64,000 bases of DNA from contig BRXU01000022.1 in assembly GCA_030267565.1 (NCBI GenBank), positions 20,001 through 84,000 on the forward strand, in the 5' to 3' direction. The notes beneath the pieces are model-generated. The model was not told the origin of the DNA, did not search any database, and saw nothing but the letters and a program-made list of their open reading frames with translations. The position numbers and the translations under genes were made by a program. The DNA is from Pleodorina starrii. Its lineage: Eukaryota > Chlorophyta > Chlorophyceae > Chlamydomonadales > Volvocaceae. Position 1 is the stretch's first letter; every line of letters starts with the position of its first letter. Of the stretch, positions 11,339 to 22,261 are shown in pieces.

Positions 11339-14300
11339 TTACCAGATCAGGAAAACCAGAAACACCAGCACCGTTAAGGCCACGTAGCCCGCAACGCCGA
11401 GCGCAGTCTCCCAGTTGAGACCGTATTGCCAGTTGCCAGAGACTTCGCCGTAGATCCAGACGAAGACCGCGTACGACGTGAGGTACAAATATAGGGCCTG
11501 CGGATGACGTACGTACGGATGATAAATAAAGCGCCGTAGCGATGTACGTACTTGATACTTAATCCGGTTAAATTGTTAAACTCCACTCCCCGCGCGTGGT
11601 TGGAGAGAAGACACATCGACATGCTAAAATCCAAGCTAGCTTTCTATCTGCTGGGGCTTCCCCGCTTCCCTGGTGAGCGACTGATTGTTGCGTAACAAGA
11701 TAGATCAAGCACGAGCAGCGAGAAGAGGAGTGCGCGACAACCATACTTGGGATTTGAACGGAACGGAGCAACGGACGAGATAGATGGGGAACCGAACGGT
11801 TATATATGGACGACATTTGCACACATACATGCATGGCAGACAGCCTGCGCGAAGCCTGGGAGACGCGTCTCACTCAGGCCAGCACATACATACACAACCC
11901 AGAACTGACACTGAAGCACCTTTCAATCGTATTTACCTTGAACAACATACATCGGCAAAGTTGTCATCGAGCAAGCAAGCGAACCCGCCCCGAGCTCTTG
12001 CCGTACCGTGAAGTGGTACGACACTATGGGCAGGCGCGTGAGCACCACTTGCAACAGCGCCAGTCCACTGTTGCCCGCATGGCGTATGAAGTTGCTGGGA
12101 TTGTCGAGAGACTCATGGCCAACAAACGACGAAAGTCCCGCCTGACAGAAGTAAAGAGGCCGGCGGGCGGCGGTAGGTGGGCGGTGGGTGCGTGGCAGCG
12201 GGCAGGTATCGTACGGCGGACGGGCGGGGATTACGTAATTATAAAAATATTATCATTAGCGTGCATGCTTGTTATTACTACATAAGCATAATACATGCAT
12301 CCACGGCAGTATCCAAGCTACCCCGCCTGGATAGGCAGGTACCTCGGCCTCCGCCCCTGTATGTGTATATATATATACGTCTCCATCAAAATTGTAATGA
12401 TGTATGTGTGCATGAGGGCAAATCATGCACGCACACAAGTGAAGGCATGAATGGATGGAACGGTGCAGGTAGTACATAGTAAGCAGTGCGATGCTTTACA
12501 AGTGCCGTCGTACGCATGTACACGGTACGACATATGTACTACTTTATCTCTCACCCAGAAGAAGATCGTGAGGAAGAGCGCCGAAACCACTGCCAACTCC
12601 GAGGCCAGGCAGTGCGCCACGCTCAGCCAGTCCCACTGCATGGCACATGTACGTACCATACATGCGCGGTGCACGGGGAGGGAGGGCGGCACCGCTCAGC
12701 ACCGGTAGGTTTAATTAATTGTTTAATTTTACGCGGAGCGAGCCAGACTCTCGCGTGTGTAAGGGGACCGGGCCTAGTGAGTAATTTCTCCTCAGCACCG
12801 CTCAGCACCGGTAGGATATAGCGAGTACGTAGTCATGCATCACACACGACACGTACGCACAAATCTACCCGGGCCCTAGACATACGCATGCAATGCCTGG
12901 CTCCCTCCGTCCGTCTGGCGGCTACTGTCGCTACACTACATACTAAGAGTTTTAGCTCGATCTATTGTGGGACTTCGTTGCTTTGACCATAACCCGCCGA
13001 TTACGGTCGCATTGTACAAGCAAGTAATGCAGGCCACGCCCGGTTGCTGCATGCTGGGCGGGACACCTCGCTCCTTGTACGGCGTGCCTGCATCCCGGCT
13101 AGCTAGCTATATATCTAGCTGCTGGTTTGCGGTGAGTCGATGCGTGCTTGCTTGCGTGCGCATACATGTATACATGTGTACGCGTGCGTGTGCTTCGTCG
13201 AGAAAAAGAAACAAGCAAAGAAACAAAGCGCTACTGCTGCCGCCGGTTAACAACCGACAAATAAATAAAAAGAGTATGTACATATCGTCATGTCATCAGG
13301 GGAAGGAGCGGAAGGCGACGCCACGCACCCTATCTAAGCACACATACACATACATACACATACATATTCAACGCGCGCGGGTAATCAATCAATGAACCCC
13401 TAGAAAGACATCCAGTTCGTTCGTTTATTTGCCCCAAGCTACCCGTGCCTCATCACTTCAGGTAACAGCCGTACCTTGAGCTGCGTACCGCCGGCGGACG
13501 CACTGTCGTAATCATTGAGGCGTGTTGCCGTATAATGTTCCGGCTCCGTACTGGCAGCAGCAGGTGTCTGGCGGCTTGGAGGCGATGAGCCACACCTCGG
13601 CGACTCCTGCTCGTACTTGCTCGTCCATTTCGCGGCCTTCGAGCCGCTGCGGCTGTTGCTGCTGCTGCCGCCGCCGCTGCCGGTGAAGGGGCCGGTATTG
13701 GATGACGCGGCGTTGCTCTCGGGCGGAGTGGGGCCGTCTCCAGAGAGCTCACAACCCGCCACGACGGGCGGCTCGAGGCCCGCCGCCGCTGCCACTCCCA
13801 ACGGCCGATGTACAACACCCGCTTCACACGATACGTCGCCACCGCCGCTGCCGCCGCCATCACCGTCGCCATCGCCGCCGCCAGCAGCACCGCCGGCATC
13901 GGCGCCAGGACCCTTCTCAACCTCCCGGCTGCCCAACCTTCCGCCGCCAGACGTCATTACTGCTCCCAAAGCTGCCCCTGCCGCTGCCTCCCCAGCCTCC
14001 AAATCCACGTGCACGAAGGAACCGTCGACGACCTCGGACTTCGCCCGCCTGCTGCTGCCCTTACCGCCCCAAATGCAGCAGCCGCCTCCGCCATCGCCGC
14101 CGTCACGTGCGGGCTCTGGCGCCATTAACGATGTGCCCCAGGTGGTCCGTCGTGAGGGCGAGTTGTCGGGTCGCGGCGCGGAGGGGGCCAGCAGGCGCAT
14201 GCAGCGGGCGGTGTTCAGTGCGGCCAGGGCCCCGGCGGTGCACTGCAGCGTGAGGGTCCAGTTGGTGAAGTAGGTCAGCCACCAGGGGCCCAGGCCCCAT

Positions 14301-16335
14301 GACGCTGAGGAGGGGCGGGATGGCGGCGAGCGAGCGAGGCGGAAAGGCAGGGCAGGGCAGGGCAGCGGATGGAGCGAGGGTGGCGGTCAAGGTACCAAGG
14401 TAGGCAGGCAGGCAGCCGGTAGGCAGGTAGGCAGGCAGGCAGGCAACTGTAACAACAATCAATCAATCAGGCAGCGGGAATGATCGCTAGAAGGGACATC
14501 ATGGGATCGGAGAAGAATGGTGCGTTTTAGAGGTTCACGATCAATGAGAGACGAGCGGGGCACTTGAGTATGTCTAGATGGCGGGGCTGGGTAATGACGA
14601 GTCCCTCACGTGTCGTCATTTACTCCCCCAACGGCTACAAAGCAGAGAGCATGTCGCACAGAGAGCAGGCGGCGGGCTACCGGAGCGAGCGAGCGAGCGA
14701 GAGCATCGATCATCAGCCATCGTCAACAATCGCCACCGGTCCGCCATCATACCCCACCACCACCACCAGAAAGAGCAGCAGCTTGCACTGTCTCCCGACC
14801 TGCCCCCGATCGACACTTGGCCGTTGGGCCGTTGCCGTCGATTCACCATGTAACCCCTTCCTCCTTCAACCCTTCCCTTCCTCCCTCCACCTCCGCCTAT
14901 GCCAAGCCATGTATGCATCAGCAGCCCGACCCCGCCCTTTCTTACTCGTCAGTCTCTCCACAATCAGATCCGCCACCAGGTAGAGCGCCGTACAGCAGTG
15001 TACGAGCAGAAGCAGGAAAGGGGGCCCCCAGTAGCTGGTAACCTGTGCGAATGCCGTAATGGGGCCGAGCAGGCGGGGTGCCGTAATGGAAAGCGAGCGG
15101 GAAGAAGCTGTGCTGGCGAGGTCGGCAACGACCAAGTACGTCCACACAGTGTATGGGGTTCAAAGCAGCGCGCACGGTTATGATTCCTCCCCAATCGCAG
15201 AAATTCAAGCATAGAACAGACGATAAGGTTCGAGATATCCTGAGCAATCTCACACGCCGCCAGGCAGCCCAGCTGTCTCAGCCACTTTACTCCTTCTCCA
15301 ACCACCCTAACCAGTAACCACCCTAACCGCCCCAACCACCCGCCAACCCACCAGGTGCGCTGGATCCAGCACATCAAAGGCCCAGAACTCGGAGGGCAAC
15401 ACCTCCCGGGGCACCAGCTGACGCCTGCTGCGACGACTGCGACCAACACACGCCATCGCTGCTGGCCCACATTCGCGGCGGGCAGATCCGGATCCGGATC
15501 CAGAACCAGCAGTTCCAGCCGCCTCCTTCCTGCCTTCGTGATCGAGGCCGCCGGTGGCCATTTCTTCCGCTGTCCCACCCGCAGGTTTCTCTCCCTGCCT
15601 TCCATCACCGTAGCCGCTGCCCACGGCGGCAGCGGCGGGGGCGGAACCGTCGCCACCCGCCGGATGGGTTGCGGCGGCGGCAGTGTCGGCGGCGGTGGAG
15701 CCACGTACCGGTATACTCGGCGAGCTCAGCGCGCCGACGCTGACTCGAGTGGCGATACTGGTTCTGCCACTGCTTGCCTTCATCCAGGACTTGGCGCTGC
15801 TGGTGTAACGGTTGGGCGATCGAAGGACCCGTGCGTCATCACTGACCCATGGGTCGGTCTCATTACGGTCCTTCCCGGCCCTCGGCTCTCCTTCGCCACG
15901 CTCCTCCACTGCACCGGCTGCGGCGGGAAGAACATGCAGTCCAAGCACATCGTGGCCCTTTGGATCGATATCGTCTTCGGCCTCCTCGAAACCGAACCAG
16001 CGAGTGTTGCTGGCGAAGAACGTTTTGCAGTCGTCATTGTCATTCATGGAGCCGCCGCCCGTAGCTGCAGACGCCCGCCGACCACAGCCTGCCGACGCCG
16101 TCCGTGAGGGCTCGCTGCGGCCGCCGCCACAGCAGCAGCAGCAAAAGCGTCCGCAGCCGCGCCATAAGCGGGCGAGTCGCTTCGCGAAGGCGTCTCGGAC
16201 CCAGGGGCAGTTGTTGTTCGCGAGCATGCTCAGCAGCAGGGACAGAGCCACCACCAGGACGGCGATGACGGGGCCGTAGACGGGAAGGGCGGAATGGCCG
16301 GTGTCGGTGGTCGCGAGTGACTCAGGACCCGACAT
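11339..16335 (-). CDS. Rolling-stone/AIG1-like multipass membrane protein, copy B (complete, six exons)
   Basis: Exons: 16335-15352, 15042-14946, 14304-13475, 12635-12555, 12141-12007, 11497-11339. Every junction has GT-AG signals and reading phase is kept throughout, giving 761 residues. Residues 1-328 carry an N-terminal helix (20-39), a Cys run and a Gly/Ala/Ser-rich stretch. Further membrane segments follow: YWGPPFLLLLVHCCTALYLV (about 332-351), WWLTYFTNWTLTLQ (about 368), LASELAVVSALFLTIFFW (about 647-664), LALLQVVLTRLPIVSYHF, YAVFVWIYGEVSGNWQYGL and a C-terminal helix ending in LVFLIW. A large Gly/Ser-rich hydrophilic loop (about 390-637) separates the third and fourth segments. The YFTNW motif, the RHAGN motif before the fifth segment and the G.WxYGLxW motif resemble the Rolling-stone and FAR-17a/AIG1 membrane families; the exact family is not certain. 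In AIG1 hydrolases a Thr and a His are catalytic; a Thr (YFTNW) and a His (RHAGN) stand at comparable places here. Confidence 0.7.
14395..14466. repeat. ggca/ggta microsatellite and tcaa repeat in intron 2 of copy B
   Basis: Runs of ggcaggcaggcag and ggtaggcagg, followed by aatcaatcaatcagg. Simple-sequence tract inside the intron. Confidence 0.7.
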
Positions 16336-16553
16336 GACGTCGCATGCAACAGCTGCATGCCGAAGTCCAGCAGGAGACCTTTAAACAGAGAGGCGCAGGT
16401 CGCGCGCGCGATAAGCACGGCGGCGGCGGCGACAACCGCGCCTCTCAAATTGAATTATGCAGCACAGGAGCTTTGCAAAAGCGGTATTTATTATATCAAG
16501 CGAGATGACGGATGATGAGGAAATTCGCCCATGAAGTTCGTCGTCAGTGTTAG

Positions 16554-17571
16554 GATGCGGAATTTACAAGGGGGACCGGTTTTCACACCGGTCGCTAGCC
16601 GTACAGGCTAGACAGACTGTTCATCCTACCCCAGGGGCACCCGCAAAGGGGTGCCAAACGCAAAGCCACCAGGGCCCACCAGCACCAAGCCCGCACGACG
16701 CACGAAGCGTGAAAGAGTCAGAGACAAGGAGCGCCGACCATGCTCCTGGAAAACAACACGCAAGTAGCTCCCAACCGAGCACCTGGACAGGAAGCGCCTA
16801 CCATGCTCCTGGAAAACAACACGCAAGTAGCTCCCAACCGAGCACCTGGACAGGAAGCGCCTACCATGCTCCTGGAAAACAACACACAAGTAGCTCCCAA
16901 CCGAGCACCTGGACAGGAAGCGCCTACCAAGCTCCTGGTTCATCGCAAGGGTGCAACCAAATCAGCACCCCGAGTCGCATCATGACAGCGCGACCTGACA
17001 GAACAGTCTGACCCTTGTAAAGTCGATTCCTGTTTTATATCGAGCGCCCCCTAGTAGGACGCGGCAGCACGGGCTGCGAAAAAGAAGGCCGCACGGGCGG
17101 ACCCTCCTACCCAAGCGTCAGCGACGCAACCCACAGCCCTAGCAAGAAGGCAAATCCAGACGATTGCGAATTAGCCTGCTGCCCAGCGCAGGCAGCCGGC
17201 GAGCCGTGCGCCGCCAAACCGAAGCATCATCATTGCAAGCGCTCCTGCAACGGCCGCCCCTCCCAAAGCGGCCGCGTAAGTTGGGCCCCGACAGCTTGCA
17301 GAAGTACACGCAGTCGACGAAGCTCCACAGGCGACGAGCGGAGCACCAGATGCCCAGCGAGCAGAAGATCATCCACCATCGAACCGGAGACGCCGACCAG
17401 CCGAAGACCGAGAGAAAACGCCGAATCAACTCCTCAACGAGAAGCCAACTGGCAGGCTGAACGGCCCGAAAGCCGCGGTCGCTGCGGAGCACCCATCCCA
17501 CCCAGAATCCCACAAAGGGAAGACAAAAATTGGTCACATGGTAGGAACCTACCTGGTATGTGTAGGAACCT
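16554..17571. mobile_element. 1.0-kb insertion with 10-bp target duplication, unclassified
   Basis: The string tcagtgttag flanks both sides (16544-16553 and 17572-17581). In copy A the uninterrupted site reads gtcagtgttggcgactaacg, so the boundaries are defined by comparison. No terminal inverted repeat or LTR is visible (start gatgcggaatttac, end gtgtaggaacct). The insertion carries a 63-bp tandem array and open frames without family motifs. A 9-11-bp duplication is typical of Mutator-like elements, but the lack of inverted ends leaves the class open. Confidence 0.7.
16737..16938. repeat. 63-bp tandem repeat, about 3.2 copies
   Basis: Units start at 16737, 16800, 16863 and a partial one at 16926. 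Each reads accatgctcctggaaaacaa and ends in acaggaagcg. Copies 1-3 are almost identical. Because 63 is a multiple of three and the unit lacks stops in several frames, open frames appear on both strands; coding is not implied. Confidence 0.85.
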
Positions 17572-17700
17572 TCAGTGTTAGCGAATAACGCGAGTCGGTA
17601 CGGTACGTACGTCGATTGCTGCTGCTGGCTGGGCAAACAAATGCAAAATTTGCGCAAGACTGTGTGCTCTGCCTTGTCAATTGTCAGGCGAAGGTTTTTG

Positions 17701-18509
17701 TTAGCGCTTCACTCGCCCCCTGCTTTGCGGAATAAAGATCGACTCGGTGATTCATTCCAGTTCAGTCACGCGGAGTCCGTTGCGTCGCACGCTGCTGCTG
17801 CTGCTGCTGCTATCATACATGCGAATTCCTGTGGCCATTTTGTGGTCACGCTCGGGTCATCAACCAACGCCCGCTTAATTGCTGATGCCGTCCACCAGCT
17901 GCAATGAGCCAGAACTAGATAGAGGTTGGATCAGCGGGAGTGAAATAAACCCGCGGGACAATCGATTCGCTGATGGCCATCAGCCATGGTTGGACATGCA
18001 TTATTGCATTTCCGATGTTACACATCACATATGCACACCACGCAGTCGCGAAGCTGCCATAATGCAACGAAGCGCCGCACATCCCTCCATTTCTCCATTC
18101 ATCATTGCTGCTTCAGTATTTCGCACGCGGTCCGTACGACACTCAGTACTAGCAGTACAGCAAGATCCGCCACGTACGTATGCCACCCAACATGATGTTG
18201 GGTTAGTTTAGGCGCGCGCGCCCGAAACTGCACAACGCGCACAGCGGAACAAGCTGTGTCATCTCAGCACGTACATACAGCAGACACCCATTTCAGCTGT
18301 AAAGTTCAATAGCACACAACAGACTATCACCCATTCAAGCATAGCAGCTGCCCCTACGCTCGGCGGCTGTCGCCGCTCGCAAACCTCCCCGCAAGCAATA
18401 ATGGATGGGGCTGCGGATTAAACATGCGGAGGATGGGACCTGCACCACGCCTGCTGGGTGCGTGGGAATGTATGCGCGGCCGGCCAACGTGCTGCCTGTG
18501 TATGCGTCA
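17701..18509. other. No gene recognised
   Basis: Contains a short ctg run at about 17792-17811 and nothing else that I can name. Confidence 0.3.
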
Positions 18510-18722
18510 CTACCACGCACCGCGATGCACCACACACATCCGCCACGCAGTCACCGCCGACCTCGTGGCCTCCGCCGCCGCCGCCCTCGCCGCCGCCAAT
18601 GCCGCCTGCGCCTCCTTAGCATCCGCTGCCTCCACCGCGGCCGCCAGCACCTTCTCCGCTTCCACCACCTTCGCCAGCGCCACCGCCTCCTCCTCGTCCG
18701 CAATCTCGGCGGCCTGATCCAT
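18510..18722 (-). CDS. Ala/Glu-rich coiled-coil fragment, possible exon
   Basis: On the minus strand from 18722 the frame reads MDQAAEIADEEEAVALAKVV and continues with a strongly heptad-like Ala/Glu/Lys pattern for about 60 residues, ending near a possible donor (GCG|GTGACT at about 18558). Codon use looks like a real exon of a GC-rich algal gene. I found no convincing partner exons; another short minus-strand frame begins at 18901 (MNADWLALGALIANLQ). Product unknown. Confidence 0.3.
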   Translation of the reverse strand: MDQAAEIADEEEAVALAKVVEAEKVLAAAVEAADAKEAQAALAAARAAAAEATRSAVTAWRMCVVHRGAW

Positions 18723-19007
18723 TACCTCCTCGTGGCGGAGAGGTGGGCCCGAGTCGGGAGTGAGTTAGTTCCCACATCATTCTTGGTCACCACCCTGGCA
18801 GGGTACCGCTGACATTCCGATACTGCCGTAGTCCAATAGTGTCCCGCTGCCCTTGCAGGTTAGCGATCAAGGCACCAAGCGCCAGCCAGTCTGCATTCAT
18901 GGTGCTGCCACCACTGCCATGCATGGTAATAGGCCTGTGGAAAGACCACCACTTGCCCGGTCATGGAGAGCTCTGCCCTGGCCCGGCTCTGCCCGGCTAG
19001 GTTGGCC

Positions 19008-19304
19008 GCTCCCGGACGGGCTGCTGTGGTTGCTGCACGGGTGGGTCTGTCAGGATGGGCTGCGTCTGCCCGTCAGCGTAAAGCCACTTGAACAAGTACG
19101 GCAACCGTTCATCAGGGATCGCCCAGTCGTCGTATAACTCAACGTGCAAATTGTCAGCGTGTATGGTGATTGGGCAGTCGAGTTAAACGACGACTAGGCG
19201 GCCGGCTGCCGTACCTGTTCAAGTGGCTCTACGCAGACGGGCAGACGCAGCCCATCCTGACAGACCCACCCGTGCAGCAACCACAGCAGCCCGTCCGGGA
19301 GCGA
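19008..19304. repeat. Long hairpin with arms of about 100-130 bp
   Basis: Left arm 19008-19140 and right arm 19180-19304 are reverse complements with few mismatches: cgctcccggacgggctgctg against cagcagcccgtccgggagcg, and gcccagtcgtcgtataactc against gagttaaacgacgactaggc. The loop is about 40 nt. Such long hairpins are the shape of green-algal small-RNA precursors and of MITEs; no flanking duplication was identified. Confidence 0.8.
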
Positions 19305-19849
19305 CCGACCGTACGCGCTGACATACTGTACGCTTACTTCTTGTCCTCATTCGTTACACTTATTAACGCTAGATAGAGCCCCAGCGGCGATGCCACCGGA
19401 GCCGAGACTCGAACACCGCTAATAACGACGCTATATCCTGACAATGCAACCGACTCCAACGTTGCCACCCAGACCAACCAACCCTTCGCCGCCCCGCTGA
19501 TCGGCTTGGCGATAAACCCGGTCTCCCCGCTGATCGGCTCGACCTCGATTCGTCTCCCAAAACCCCCCAAAAACCCCATTTTCAAGTTGGACCAGTGGCC
19601 GGCCGTGACCTAGGCTCTCAACCACCGGGCGGTTCAGACCCGGTGGAGAAGCGACGCGCCGCGCGCGCCAACACAGGGTGGGAGAGGGCGGGAACAAAAG
19701 GATGAACCTAGAGTCACAACACGGCGAATAGCCGGTCAAGAGAACATCCTCAGCATAACTCAGATGTCGACAGTACGACAAGAGATACTTAACTACTTCG
19801 TCCAAGAACCCGCCTTCTCGTACCGAGAAGCCTACGCATATGCGGCCAA
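19305..19849. other. No gene recognised
   Basis: Contains a short duplicated phrase (cgctgatcggct at 19496 and again at 19528) and no coding motif. Confidence 0.3.
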
Positions 19850-20240
19850 GTATCCCCTAGGAAGTGCCTGAGAGGTAGGGCACTGAATTGGTGGCCGACA
19901 CGTCATCGGTTCGATCCCGGCGTTCGCAGAGAGATGTGTGATCGAGTGGGGCCCTGGTGTGGGAACAAACAGCAGGCGATCGCAAGGCTCGTTAGCCATG
20001 TCCCTGTCCCCGGCACCGGAAGAACTCATCACGGTTGAATGAAATACAATGATGGTTCTGGCATATCTGGGAGGAATGCGTGCGGGTACCCAGATGTGAT
20101 CCGAGTGAGACGGAGCCCAGACACGGAGTGGGTGGGAGAAGCAACCCATCTTAGATAGTCAAAAAGGCGGTCACCGCGGTAATGGGCTGTACCCGCCGAT
20201 GAGGCATCAGTCTGTTCCCTTAACACACGCCAGGGCTTAC
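19850..20240 (+). mobile_element. tRNA-derived SINE-like sequence
   Basis: A perfect-looking internal promoter B box, ggttcgatccc, is at 19908-19918. About 45 nt upstream (19864-19880) is an A-box-like tgcctgagaggtagggc. The intervening sequence does not fold into a full tRNA, so a tRNA-related SINE head is more likely than a tRNA gene. A second tRNA D-arm-like string (gcggccgagtggtcaaccgc) appears at 20281-20300 without its own B box. The 3' end is not defined. Confidence 0.4.
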
Positions 20241-20633
20241 GGTCCAGCGTAAACTTTCCTTTTTCTTTTTCCTTTCCTATGCGGCCGAGTGGTCAACCGC
20301 ATCCCGGTATGCTCACCCACCCTCGTGCGGATGAATTTCCGGGAGCTGGCTTTTGTGCCCCTCAATAAGGTCGGAGGCAACTCTTGTCAGCAGCCCAAAA
20401 GTGATCTGCGGTCTGGCACCACTGGCGCAGCTAACATACATGACCAGGAGGTATCGTATGCCCCATCGTGTGGCAGAGCAGGGTTTTGACTGGGGTGAAG
20501 TGCACTTGAGCAAAAAAAACACCAGCAAGGGATGGGCAAACCCCCATTCTCTGTCGGAATATATGGTTGCACTACCTTCCGACACTTTATAACTGCATTT
20601 GGGCAGGCTAAATCTGCACTGGCGTGGCTGAGC

Positions 20634-20826
20634 ACGGTCGAGCATGCTGAGCACGGTCTTGACCGTAGTTGCGGTCGAGCATGCTGAGCACGGTCTTGAC
20701 CGTAGTTGCGGTCGAGCATGCTGAGCACGGTCTTGACCGTAGTTGCGGTCGAGCATGCTGAGCACGGTCTTGACCGTAGTTGCAGTCGAGCATGCTGAGC
20801 ACGGTCTTGACCGTAGTTGCGGTATT
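20634..20826. repeat. 37-bp tandem repeat, about five copies
   Basis: The unit gagcacggtcttgaccgtag + ttgcggtcgagcatgct repeats with one or two substitutions. Each unit contains its own inverted pair (acggtcttgaccgt) and the palindrome agcatgct, so the array is a string of small hairpins. Confidence 0.85.
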
Positions 20827-20834
20827 TATTGGGG

Positions 20835-20875
20835 ACCGTGCTCGAGCACGGTCATAACCGTAGTTACGGTGCATG
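20835..20875. repeat. 20-bp perfect palindrome next to the 37-bp array
   Basis: gaccgtgctcgagcacggtc at 20836-20855 is self-complementary and is followed by another inverted pair (ataaccgtagttacggt). It shares words with the neighbouring array, so it is probably a derivative of the same repeat. A C homopolymer follows near 20910-20921. Confidence 0.75.
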
Positions 20876-21120
20876 CCATGGCTCCCCAAACTCGCCAAAC
20901 TATAAGGAGCCCCCCCCCCCCGCAACACACAAAGCAGGACTAACAAGGTAAGCCCAACAGCAACCCAGCGGCGACAGGCCATCGATGCGGCCCAGAGGAT
21001 AGGGGCACGAAGAGTACGACACACATGGATAGGGGCACGGGGAGTACTACACAGTGTACATGTGTTGTGTAATTTTTCATGGATGCTGGTGTTGGACTAC
21101 TATTTGTTCCAATTCCAAAA

Positions 21121-22250
21121 GTGGGCGCACCACACCTGCTAGGTAGTTTCAGGCCCCACGCCAAAGCTACAGTCTCACTCTACGAACACAACGGCCTACT
21201 CGCTTAAGCGACCTCAAGCCTACAATATGACAGGGTGGGCGCAGGGCTTACGAAGTCTGACCGAAAATCAACACTCCCACGCGGACAGACTTCCGTACGA
21301 CAAACATACAAAAAATGAACCACGAAAGTACGACAACCCGATGGAAACAGATGCCAGCTCGACACGCAAAGTTTAGTGGTGGACTGCGTTCCAAACTCTC
21401 ACTCTTAAACAACGCCATTGATGGGCTTTCACACAAGGAAACACAAATACGCAGTGCTGCTAGGTGTCCTGCGGTGGGCGAGATGCATACACCTGCCTTA
21501 ACGGAAATAAAGTCACCAGCCACGCAACAACATGCATGCGAGGAAGGCAGCACGGTTACTTCAGTCCCATGCCGCTCATGCACAGCTTCAGCTTCTCCTT
21601 CGGCAGCGCCTTCATTCGTTCGTGAAGACATCCACCAACTGCTCCTCACAGTGGTGCACTGCATCATCCGGATTTCGCCCCTCTCGACCCGCCCGCTCAC
21701 GCGCGAAATGGTGGCACACATCAATGTGCTTGGTGCACGCAGTGGACACAGGGCTCTCCAGCATCGCAATGCACGCGGTGCTATCGCACCCAACGGGAAT
21801 GGCCCCAGCGCGCACTCCCAACTCGCTTAACAGGTGCCGTAGCCACAACGCTTCCTTGACAGCGGCAGCCGCGGCCATGTACTCCGCCTCCGCAGTAGAT
21901 GTGGCGATCGTGGGCTGTAGCTTCGACGACCAGGAAATCGCCCCACCGCCCAGCATAAAAACGAAACCAGCAGTAGTGGAACGGCGGCCCTCAGATCCCG
22001 CCAAAGCCCATCTGCTCCAGAACAGAACGCAAACACACATACCACGCACGCGGAGCCTGGCGCAGGCCGTACAGGGACCGGCGCAGGTGGCAAGCAACAT
22101 TCGCGCCCCCCAGCTGATAGCCCGGCGGCTGCTCAGTGAACACCTCCCCCAGAACACCATTCAGAAAAGCGGTCTTGATGTTGATCTAGTGCAGCTCGAG
22201 ATCACGCTCCGCAACCATCACAAGGAGCGCACGCAGGCGTCTTCGGGTTC
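21121..22250 (-). pseudogene. Ty1/Copia 3' part: RT fragment, RNase H, 3' UTR/LTR piece (left arm of an inverted repeat)
   Basis: On the minus strand from about 22250: RT words DLELH, INIKTAFLNG, QPPGYQLGGANV and LRRSLYGLRQAPRAW. A deletion then joins to RNase H at about 22010: RRSTTAGFVF, GGAISWSSKLQ, TSTAEAEYMAA, CDSTACIAMLESP and KHIDVCHHFARE. A frameshift at the FTNE position breaks the C-terminus (the tail LPKEKLKLCMSGMGLK is in another frame). Downstream sequence to 21121 is the 3' untranslated region and probably part of the LTR. Non-functional. Confidence 0.85.
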
Positions 22251-22261
22251 TGCGATGCTGA

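Larger units (their letters stand above)
16336..17700. other. 5' flank of copy B, interrupted by an insertion
   Basis: 16336-16553 and 17582-17691 align with the flank of copy A (1385-1711). Between them is an insertion absent from copy A. The promoter of copy B presumably lies in 16336-16553 or was separated from distal elements by this insertion. Confidence 0.6.

Noticed and set aside
19850..19930. Functional tRNA gene
   Set aside because: A B box is present, but acceptor and anticodon stems cannot be formed; a SINE head fits better.
16737..20826. CRISPR array
   Set aside because: The 63-bp and 37-bp repeats are head-to-tail tandem units without unique spacers, and the genome is eukaryotic.
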